Positions 57,756 through 64,000 of a DNA stretch of 64,000 bases are shown in pieces; position 1 is the stretch's first letter; the number at the start of each line of letters is the position of its first letter. Made by a program: the position numbers and the translations under genes. The notes beneath the pieces were generated by a model that was not told where the DNA came from, ran no database searches, and saw only the letters and a list, made by a program, of their open reading frames with translations. The stretch is from Rhodopirellula halodulae (GTDB lineage: Bacteria; Planctomycetota; Planctomycetia; Pirellulales; Pirellulaceae), in the NCBI RefSeq assembly GCF_020966775.1, contig NZ_JAJKFV010000012.1, positions 62,001-126,000 on the forward strand, given 5' to 3'.

Positions 57756-57795
57756 AAAAAACGGCTCTGACCACGCGGGTAGAGCCGTTCGTTTT
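57756..57795. terminator. Bidirectional rho-independent terminator
   Basis: Stem AACGGCTCT (57760-57768) / AGAGCCGTT (57781-57789) with a 12-nt loop, an A tract on the left and CGTTTT on the right, between convergent genes. Confidence 0.85.
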
Positions 57796-57816
57796 CGAAG
57801 TCAATCGAACAAGTGA

Positions 57817-59046
57817 TTAGAAAGCTTCAGCATCCAGGACATACTCTGGGAACGGCACGTTGCTGGATTTGCCGCGAGGAGTCAGGAGAGCCTGATAGAC
57901 TCGATAATCAATGCTATCTGGAATGAAGCGTGTTCCGCCATCAGCCATGGCAGCATTCACACCATCGGTGTGCGCCGAAGATGGCCGTGCGATGGCGGCC
58001 GCATTGCTTGCGTTCATTTGAAGGTTGAAGATCTCATCCGACACCGTGGCTCCACCACCATTGATTCGGTAGAAGCTTTCGACAGCCAACGGCACGACAG
58101 CCGCGCCGGTCCCGTTCTGATTCCAAAACGAAGCCAGCGAAGCCTCAGAATACTTTGGGTCCGCGTAATGCCAAACCATTCCATGAACGTATCGAGCGGT
58201 CTCGACGGAGAACACAACATCGGTGTGAGCGGGATCAGCCAAAGTAACGTTGCTAGCATTGATCAACCCGGCACGGCTCCACGGTAATGCCTGAACGCTT
58301 TCCGAGAACAGGAGTGTGTTGCCCGCACCATCTTTGAAATCGTCCAAGCGAACCTTCGGTCCTTCGAATTCATGGTTGCCAGCTCCACGTGAGGTCAAAC
58401 CGGTCACGTTGTATTTGCAATTGAATACGCCGTTGGCACGATCCTGTGACTCGGCAAAAATGTTGCTCCCCGAAGGCGCGTTCAAGAAGTTGGAAGGACC
58501 AGTTGAATGACACAAGCCGTTGTTAGCGATGTAGCTGTTGCGAGCAAAATCCCCATCCGACACAGGATTACTTGGGCACTGCATGATCGCAAGATTAGGA
58601 GCCGCGAGCGAGTGAAACCCATCGCCTGCAGCACCGCTTGTCGCTTCATGCTCGGCTCCAGATGCATTGCTGTGAAGAATGGGATACCGATCCTCGCTCC
58701 AATGCTCGTAGGTAGGTTGTGCGTCAAGCCAAGGCATCAAGGCAACTGCCCACGTACCAATTTTCATGTGAGGTGCCAGCGCGGCGCCTGAGTTCGCAGG
58801 GTCTGAAGGATCGCTATAGCTGGTGTGACGACCGTAGCTTTGAACGTAACCTGGTAACTCGCCCTTCGTGTTCTCGTACTGAATCGCGGCCAGGGAAAGG
58901 TTCTTGATTTGAGTACTGCACTGGTTGCGTCGCGCCGTTTCACGAGCGGCGTTCACGGCCGGGATGAGCAATCCCATGAGAATGCCGATGATCGTGATGA
59001 CCACGAGCAGTTCGACGAGGGTGAAACCGGAGGATTTGGTTTTCAT
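57817..59046 (-). CDS. DUF1559 family protein with type IV pilin-like N-terminus
   Basis: 409 aa from the ATG at 59046 (another ATG four codons earlier). The N-terminus is a prepilin peptidase site and hydrophobic helix: SSGFTLVELLVVITIIGILMGLLIPAV. The body is the planctomycete DUF1559 domain: ARRNQCSTQIKNLSLAAIQYE after the helix, and near the C-terminus the conserved HTDGVNAAMADGGTRF. These pilin-like proteins occur in dozens of copies per planctomycete genome; their substrate or fibre is unknown. Processing by a type IV prepilin peptidase at G/F is expected. Confidence 0.95.
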   Translation of the reverse strand: MKTKSSGFTLVELLVVITIIGILMGLLIPAVNAARETARRNQCSTQIKNLSLAAIQYENTKGELPGYVQSYGRHTSYSDPSDPANSGAALAPHMKIGTWAVALMPWLDAQPTYEHWSEDRYPILHSNASGAEHEATSGAAGDGFHSLAAPNLAIMQCPSNPVSDGDFARNSYIANNGLCHSTGPSNFLNAPSGSNIFAESQDRANGVFNCKYNVTGLTSRGAGNHEFEGPKVRLDDFKDGAGNTLLFSESVQALPWSRAGLINASNVTLADPAHTDVVFSVETARYVHGMVWHYADPKYSEASLASFWNQNGTGAAVVPLAVESFYRINGGGATVSDEIFNLQMNASNAAAIARPSSAHTDGVNAAMADGGTRFIPDSIDYRVYQALLTPRGKSSNVPFPEYVLDAEAF

Positions 59047-59548
59047 AGCGGTGTCCAAGGGCGAAAAGATGAGAGTCGGCGCGATCCGGCAGTCGCCGGT
59101 CTGTTCGATCGCTTGCTACACCATTATTCCCAGCTTGCGCGGCATTTGCAACTCTCGCGCCCTTTCAAGGCCCCCAGCGGGGGATTAATGCACCGTCTTG
59201 TGCGTGTGAGCGAATCTATGCCGCTCCAAACTCGCTCCCACCTGCCGAATTGGCATCCTCGACGAAAACCGACTGCGTGAAAACCGTCATTTCGAAGCGA
59301 AGCAAATGCAAACCGTTCTCAAAACGACACCGAGCGTTTCGAGCGCCGAACTCCCGCTTTCCTCCAATCCAAACCGATGGAACCCCGCGAATTTAGCGAG
59401 GTTTCACAAAATCCAAACGAGCGAACGAGGTGGACAGTTTCGAGCGTTCAGATCAAGCGATTCGCTGAGGCAACAACCGCAGAGGCCGACTGCCTGAGAA
59501 GGCACACAGCAGCTGCCTGCACAACGAGCGGAGTCAAACTGCCCGCCA
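59047..59548. other. Non-coding interval with leader hairpin
   Basis: About 500 bp without a supported gene. CCCCC-AGC-GGGGG at 59171-59183 lies upstream of the DUF1559 start and could be part of its leader. A second weak hairpin (AACCCCGC...GCGAGGTT, near 59383-59404) has one mismatch. No T tract follows either in the needed direction. Confidence 0.45.
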
Positions 59549-60307
59549 TCAATACTCGCCCGACTCCCGAGCCGCGGCGAGTTCCTTTTCCAAGATCTCG
59601 TCGATAGGCTTGCGAGGAAAGACTTGATCTGCCAAGGCTTCTCGATCACCGATCAGCTTCGCACGTTGAACGACACTCCGAACGTCCTCGGCTGACAACG
59701 GCTGCTTCAGCACTCTTCCCAGCGGATGCGCCGGGTCCTCCTTGGTCGCAGGCAACAAGACATCGTTCACGTCGATCACGGTGGCTTGACCAAGCTCAAT
59801 CGCTCGACGCAATCGAGACAACTGCTTCTCGGCCTCTAAATGCTCATCTTCGCCGAAGGAATCGCCCGCAAACGACTCGATCGCATCCAACTCGCCGTAC
59901 TGTGGCATTGGCAGACGGACGAGCCGCTGCATGACCGCAGACGCGAGTTCCTGCGGGTAGTCGTCGGCACGCATCTGCTTGATGGTCTCTTCCAACTGCT
60001 CAACGACGGACTTCTTCTCATCGGGCGGAAGCAAACTTTGCTCGATGACAGGAACGTAACCCTCCAACGTGCGCACCGCGACCTCGGTACGCTTTTGAAA
60101 CAGCACCCAAGTCGTCACGCCGCAGAAGATGAACGAAACGATGCCCATCAGCAACGTGCACGCAACCACGATTGGCATGCAGCCCGGCTCTTGGTGCTCA
60201 GCGTCACCGCCGGCCGCCTCGCCTTGCGATTCGGCACCGGCCTCAGCCGCAGCGGACTCCGCTTCATCAGCCGGCGACGGCTGCTCTCTATCCGAGTCCG
60301 CGCTCAC
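59549..60307 (-). CDS. Single-pass membrane protein coupled to greA
   Basis: 252 aa, GTG start. The N-terminal 40 residues are Glu/Ala-rich and disordered, followed by one TM ([26 protein letters not shown], about 44-70) and a helical, acidic C-terminal region ([49 protein letters not shown]). The family is not recognised. The start overlaps the greA stop (GTGA), so it is translated from the greA transcript. Confidence 0.82.
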   Translation of the reverse strand: MSADSDREQPSPADEAESAAAEAGAESQGEAAGGDAEHQEPGCMPIVVACTLLMGIVSFIFCGVTTWVLFQKRTEVAVRTLEGYVPVIEQSLLPPDEKKSVVEQLEETIKQMRADDYPQELASAVMQRLVRLPMPQYGELDAIESFAGDSFGEDEHLEAEKQLSRLRRAIELGQATVIDVNDVLLPATKEDPAHPLGRVLKQPLSAEDVRSVVQRAKLIGDREALADQVFPRKPIDEILEKELAAARESGEY

Positions 60308-60783
60308 AGGTTGAATTCAATCTTCAAGATTTTGAACTTCAACTTGCCCGCGGGCACTTCGACTTCCGCGACCTCACCCACCTTCTTGCCAATCAAGCCT
60401 TGGCCGAAGGGGCTGGTCACCAAAATCTTGCCGGCGTCATAGTCTTCGTCACCCGCGCCAACCAACGTGAACTGCTCTTCGTCACCGTAAGCAACATCTT
60501 CGACCGTGACGGTGCAACCAAAGACGACTTCATCCTTTGGCAGCGACGACACGTCGATGATGGACGCGCGAGCGATCTTGTCGCGAAGCTCGTTGATCTT
60601 GGCCATCAACATGCCCTGGTTCTCACGCTGGGCGTGATACTCAGCGTTCTCTTTCAAGTCGCCTTCTTCGCGTGCCTCCGCGATCTTTTGCACAATCACA
60701 GGCATCTCTTCGTTTTCCATGCGACTGATCTCGGCCTTGATCTTGTTGTAGCCCTCACGGGTCATTGGCACCGATTCGACCAT
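60304..60783 (-). CDS. greA: Transcription elongation factor GreA
   Basis: 159 aa from the ATG at 60783, with AGGA eight bases upstream; the open frame beyond is not used. The N-terminal coiled coil carries the acidic tip [19 protein letters not shown], which enters the RNA polymerase secondary channel. The C-terminal FKBP-like domain has [18 protein letters not shown] and [23 protein letters not shown]. GreA stimulates cleavage of backtracked transcripts. The terminator upstream separates it from yacG. Confidence 0.96.
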   Translation of the reverse strand: MVESVPMTREGYNKIKAEISRMENEEMPVIVQKIAEAREEGDLKENAEYHAQRENQGMLMAKINELRDKIARASIIDVSSLPKDEVVFGCTVTVEDVAYGDEEQFTLVGAGDEDYDAGKILVTSPFGQGLIGKKVGEVAEVEVPAGKLKFKILKIEFNL

Positions 60784-60817
60784 TTTCGCGATCCTACCTA
60801 GGGTTGGCTGAAGACAT

Positions 60818-60848
60818 AAAAAAAGAAACCTTCCCCGAGGGAAAGGTT
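60818..60848 (-). terminator. Rho-independent terminator downstream of yacG
   Basis: On the minus strand the sequence folds as AACCTT...AAGGTT with a CCC/GGG inner stem (60827-60848, one mismatch), followed by TTTCTTTTTTT. It lies between the yacG stop and the greA start. Confidence 0.8.
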
Positions 60849-60984
60849 CGTTGGCAAACCGCAATTGTCGGATAGTCGGCCACAAAAGTCCAGTCCCAAG
60901 AGGGGCGGACACTGCAACCGATTTGCAATTGCATGCACCGGACGGAGCGATCGGATCAATCCAAACCGACCGAGACGAACGAAA

Positions 60985-61212
60985 TCAATCCGCCGCCGAA
61001 TCCGACCGTCGCGAAGTCACGTTGGGATCATCCACGTACTCAACGGGCGTGTCGCCTGGATTGCCCTCGTGAGGCAAACCGATTTCCTCGTTCATCCACC
61101 GGCCCAAGTCGATCAACTGGCAACGCTTGGAACAAAACGGCATCGCAGGCGTCTCATCGGAGAGGAAACGGCGGTTGCAAGTTGGACAAGTGATCTGGGT
61201 TGGCGGTTCCAT
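60985..61212 (-). CDS. yacG: YacG-like zinc protein (DNA gyrase inhibitor family)
   Basis: 75 aa. The zinc site has C9, C12, C27 and C31 in CPTCNRRF...PFCSKRCQLIDLGRWMNEE, the diagnostic YacG pattern. The C-terminal tail is acidic and disordered. In E. coli, YacG binds GyrB and blocks DNA binding by gyrase. Its size fits the family. It is divergent from the retropepsin-like gene, 180 bp apart. Confidence 0.93.
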   Translation of the reverse strand: MEPPTQITCPTCNRRFLSDETPAMPFCSKRCQLIDLGRWMNEEIGLPHEGNPGDTPVEYVDDPNVTSRRSDSAAD

Positions 61213-61392
61213 TTTCTCAAGCCTCGCTGTCCGGATTTAACCTCTCTTCTCGAGAGGGGTGTTACAATCGTCCCCAGGCGACTCACGGATGCTCCCGTCT
61301 CAATCGATTGACCGGAATCAAATCGCAATCCAGACGACGTCGCCTCGACGCTCAAACAAACTGGCTTTCCAACGCTTTGCCGTCAAGTTCGC

Positions 61393-62538
61393 ATGATGCC
61401 AAACACGACCTGCCAATTCGCCACTCGACGTGCTTTGCTCGCGACTTCGTTCGCCCTGGCGATCGCGTTTGGCAATCGCGCGTTGCTAGCTGACGAAGGT
61501 GATGCAGACGCGTCATCAAGCAACCAGCCCGCCCCAACGCGGTACTCACCCGCTGTCGAAGCCAAGGCCGAAGCGATACTCAAAGAAGCTGGACTGCGAC
61601 GCAGCGGAAAAACATTGATCGCGGATGCCGCAGCCGAACTGGCCCGCGAAATGTCAGGCTTGAGCAAGCAGCGTCGTGAACTGGTGCTTCAGCAAAAGGA
61701 GTACGCCACCGCCCAGTCTCAGATCGACCAAATGGAGGAACAACTCCGGTTGGCAGAGACCAAAGACGGTGAACTGAATCTGCAACTGGCCCGCGTGGCT
61801 GGCACCGATGTCCTGACCAACAACCGCATCGTCGCTTTGATCAACGCGAATCGAACGCGGATGAAACAATTGCGTTCTCAGCGAACCCAAGCAGAAGAAA
61901 CGACGGCGGACCTGCAGGCCAAACTGAACTCAAAAGAAGCGGAGTACGCCGAAACCGTGTTCCAACTTCGCAAGTCGCTGGACAACCTCCGTGAAGAAGT
62001 CGCTCTATCGACCAAGGACGAGAAAGTCCAAATCGCGATTCGCGTGATGAACGCAAATCACGGCGTCCCGATGTCAATCTCGCCCGATGACATTTTGCAA
62101 ACTATCGAGCTCCGCCTAGCAAAGATCGAACAAGAAGTTTTCTCCGAGTCGATCCCGCTGGAGAAAGAACGGAGCGGTTCGATGCACGTGACCGTCAGCG
62201 TGAATAACCAAACGGTGCGCATGATGGTCGACAGCGGAGCCACCCTGGTCACGCTGCCAGCGTCGGTCGCGAGAGAGCTGGATATCTCGATCCCAGCCGA
62301 TGCGAAACGGCTGCGATTGGTGCTCGCGAATGGTGACGAGCTGTCGGCTCAACGCGTGACGCTGGAATCCGTCCGAGTGGGGCAGTTTGAAGCGAAAGAT
62401 GTCGAGTGCGCGATCCTCGAACCAATCGAAGCCAAAGTCGAACCTCTTCTGGGCATGAGCTACCTGGGCGAGTTCAAGTTCGAGATCGACGCGGTTCAAA
62501 AGACGTTGCGAATGCTGCGAGTTGAGACCTCGCAGTGA
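61393..62538 (+). CDS. Exported coiled-coil protein with retropepsin-like aspartic protease domain
   Basis: 381 aa. The signal peptide (about 1-32) ends near NRALLADEG. Residues about 85-205 form a long coiled coil (LSKQRRELVLQQKEYATAQ, QIDQMEEQLRLAETK, ELRKSLDNLREEV-type heptads). The C-terminal domain (about 260-378) is a clan AA retropepsin-like fold: MMVDSGATLVTLP with the catalytic Asp at 280, then LANGDELSAQRVTLESVRVG and a closing LLGMSYLGEFKFEID. One domain per chain means it must dimerise, which the coiled coil could do. I infer a periplasmic aspartic protease; the target is unknown. Confidence 0.9.
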   Translation: MMPNTTCQFATRRALLATSFALAIAFGNRALLADEGDADASSSNQPAPTRYSPAVEAKAEAILKEAGLRRSGKTLIADAAAELAREMSGLSKQRRELVLQQKEYATAQSQIDQMEEQLRLAETKDGELNLQLARVAGTDVLTNNRIVALINANRTRMKQLRSQRTQAEETTADLQAKLNSKEAEYAETVFQLRKSLDNLREEVALSTKDEKVQIAIRVMNANHGVPMSISPDDILQTIELRLAKIEQEVFSESIPLEKERSGSMHVTVSVNNQTVRMMVDSGATLVTLPASVARELDISIPADAKRLRLVLANGDELSAQRVTLESVRVGQFEAKDVECAILEPIEAKVEPLLGMSYLGEFKFEIDAVQKTLRMLRVETSQ

Positions 62539-62638
62539 ACCGCTGACGTTGCGAACAAGACAGTCGCCAGCGTCTTCGACTGGCGCCACAGGCTAGCTTC
62601 ACGGCCTCGCAAGAGCACGCGAGCCAACGCCCCGGCGA

Positions 62639-63487
62639 TCAAAACGTTTCCGGATAGACCACCAATTCGACTCGGCGATTGGCAGCTCGCCCCGCGGGAG
62701 TCGTGTTGTCTTGGCGAGGATTGTTCGAACCTTGCGCGACCGTGAACAGTTGCTGGGCGGGCATGCCGCTTCGCCGCGTCAACCAATCCAGCACCGCCGC
62801 GGCTTGTGCCGATGTCAACTGGTGAGCACTGCCAGCCGCGCCGCCGTACATCGGAGCGTTGTCCGTGTACCCTTCGATACCGATTCGCTGTCGCGGAAAC
62901 ACCGATCGCAATTGAGCCGCCGCTGGGTCCAATACACTGCCCGCCGCAGGTTGCAACTGAGCCGTCCCCGGTGCAAACAATTGGTCACTCGGCAAGACAA
63001 CGCGAAGCACCTCGCCGTCTTGTTCGACTTTCAATCCGCCCAAATTCAAACGACCGGCCAACTGGTTCAAGTTAGTGTTCGCGCGAATCGTTGCACCGCC
63101 TCGCATTTGAGCCGATGCCTGAAAGCTTCTTGCCTGGTTCTGTGCGTCTTGTGCGGCAATCCGCGCCGCATCGTATTGCTGTGTCGTGTCGGACAACTGT
63201 TTGCGAACAAGATTCAACTCGTCGCGATAAACCTGGGCCTGTTGTTCGCTTTGTGCAAGCTGAGTCGTCAACTGTCGATTGTTGTCGTCGAGCAATTGCA
63301 CACGCCGATTCAGCTCAGCCACCTGAGCTTGAATGCCGTTGACCGCAGCGGTGTTGGACGGAGGCTGCCAAACCGTGGTCCCGCCGCCAGCCAGGTATGG
63401 ATTTTGTGAGCACCCCAACCCGACGCAGGCCCACCCGAAGGCGACCGCGAAAAAGGCGAGTTCGATGCGTTGACGGAAAGCGTTCAT
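62639..63487 (-). CDS. OmpA-family lipoprotein with coiled coil
   Basis: 282 aa from the ATG at 63487 (the upstream frame is Cys-rich and non-coding in look). The lipobox VGLGC gives lipidation at about residue 25. A coiled coil follows (QAQVAELNRRVQLLDDNNRQL to about 130), then an OmpA-type peptidoglycan-binding domain: VVLPSDQLFAPGTAQL, RIGIEGYTDNAPMYGG, LTSAQAAAVLDWL and AGRAANRRVELVVYP. It probably tethers the outer membrane to the wall; planctomycetes do have peptidoglycan. No tol genes are adjacent. Confidence 0.93.
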   Translation of the reverse strand: MNAFRQRIELAFFAVAFGWACVGLGCSQNPYLAGGGTTVWQPPSNTAAVNGIQAQVAELNRRVQLLDDNNRQLTTQLAQSEQQAQVYRDELNLVRKQLSDTTQQYDAARIAAQDAQNQARSFQASAQMRGGATIRANTNLNQLAGRLNLGGLKVEQDGEVLRVVLPSDQLFAPGTAQLQPAAGSVLDPAAAQLRSVFPRQRIGIEGYTDNAPMYGGAAGSAHQLTSAQAAAVLDWLTRRSGMPAQQLFTVAQGSNNPRQDNTTPAGRAANRRVELVVYPETF

Positions 63488-63587
63488 GTGCGCGACGGTA
63501 CGAAACGGATCCAGACGATCACAACACCGACTTTCACAAACTTCGAGAAAATTCGCAGAATGGCTCAAGCGAGCCGCAGCCGCGATC

Positions 63588-64000
63588 TCAACCGCGCATC
63601 AGAAACTCGATCACTCGGTCGGTTTCCGACAAATCATCCAGCATCAACGTCGGTTCGGCGTGCCCGAGCTGCTCCTTGGTGAACCCGCCCGTGCAAACAG
63701 CCAACGTCTGAGCACCAATCGCTCGGCCGCAAAGCACATCGGCGGGAGTGTCCCCGATCACGATGGTCTGCTGATGCAAACTGCCATGTCGCCGAGACAC
63801 CATCGTCGCGGCACGCCGGGCCATGTCGTCGCGGTGAACGTCCATGTCTCCTCCGACGATCCAACGCACCCACTGTCGAAGCCGGAAAAACTCTAGTTTC
63901 TGAGTTGCCGTTTCAGGGAAATTGCCGGTCATGACAGCAACGTCCAATTCTGAAAAAGCCTGCAACGACTGAAGCAAGACTTCGACTCCGGGCATCACCG
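63588..64000 (-). CDS. HAD-family hydrolase, 5'-truncated at the window edge
   Basis: At least 137 residues; the N-terminal part with the nucleophile DxD lies outside the window. Seen here: MPGVEVLLQSL, AVMTGNFPETATQKLEFF (motif II Thr, then the motif III Lys), and VIGDTPADVLCGRAIGAQTLAVCTGGF (motif IV GDTxxD). The pattern is of phosphoglycolate phosphatase-like enzymes. The frame reads through the right edge, so the ATG near 63998 is not the true start. Confidence 0.9.
   Translation of the reverse strand, partial: VMPGVEVLLQSLQAFSELDVAVMTGNFPETATQKLEFFRLRQWVRWIVGGDMDVHRDDMARRAATMVSRRHGSLHQQTIVIGDTPADVLCGRAIGAQTLAVCTGGFTKEQLGHAEPTLMLDDLSETDRVIEFLMRG

Noticed and set aside
62566-62587. Inverted repeat CGCCAG / CTGGCG between convergent genes
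   Set aside because: Short stem, 9-nt loop and no T tract.
1-64000. tRNA, rRNA, CRISPR array, prophage or plasmid origin
   Set aside because: I looked through the intergenic regions and found no cloverleaf, repeat-spacer pattern or phage gene.

Overview
The window looks like chromosomal DNA of a marine planctomycete close to Rhodopirellula (Pirellulaceae). This rests on several traits together: a secreted protein with the planctomycete LEPR-type N-terminal motif (LQLLETRRVMAA), dockerin-like repeats in two adjacent giant or large secreted proteins, a DUF1559 pilin-like protein, a Minf_1886-type protein, Tat-exported Gfo/Idh/MocA and sugar-isomerase proteins, and many signal-peptide proteins of unknown function. 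The DNA is moderately GC-rich with strong third-position bias, which creates very long antisense shadow frames. I see no rRNA, tRNA, CRISPR array or prophage. The species assignment is inference.

Layout. 1-19.4 kb: the 3' part of a giant secreted or surface protein gene (at least 5,550 codons, truncated at the left edge), a long hairpin, then a second secreted protein with an intact HExxH metallopeptidase motif; both end in dockerin-like repeats. 19.6-22.2 kb: two Tat-exported sugar-metabolism-type proteins, convergent across a bidirectional terminator. 22.2-26.4 kb (minus strand): ftsH, rsgA and a SAM methyltransferase. 26.8-34.9 kb: mostly secreted proteins (PQQ-type propeller, a Cys-rich protein, an SMP-30-like propeller, a methyltransferase with a signal peptide, a terpenoid-cyclase-repeat protein) plus a Minf_1886/RicT-like pair. 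35.1-36.6 kb: a RAYT-like Y1 transposase gene bracketed by an inverted repeat. 36.7-42.5 kb: a methyltransferase on the minus strand, then a plus-strand cluster of two ExbD-like proteins, a secreted helical-repeat protein and a three-PAS histidine kinase. 42.6-49.9 kb (minus strand): pilM, two membrane-anchored proteins full of Met-Gly/Met-Asp tracts, and holA. 50-54.6 kb: an alpha-mannosidase-like protein coupled to a Ser/Thr kinase with DVG in place of DFG. 54.7-64 kb: a beta-barrel-like protein, a HEAT-like protein, a DUF1559 pilin-like protein, greA with a coupled membrane protein, yacG, a coiled-coil protein with a retropepsin-like domain, an OmpA-type lipoprotein and the 3' part of a HAD phosphatase.

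The best candidates for something undescribed are the pilM operon with its Met-rich partners (five low-complexity tracts in two adjacent genes), the RAYT-like element with its 27-nt imperfect inverted repeats, and the ExbD-ExbD-repeat protein-kinase cluster that has no ExbB. Most gene functions here are inferred from motifs read by eye; no database search was possible.
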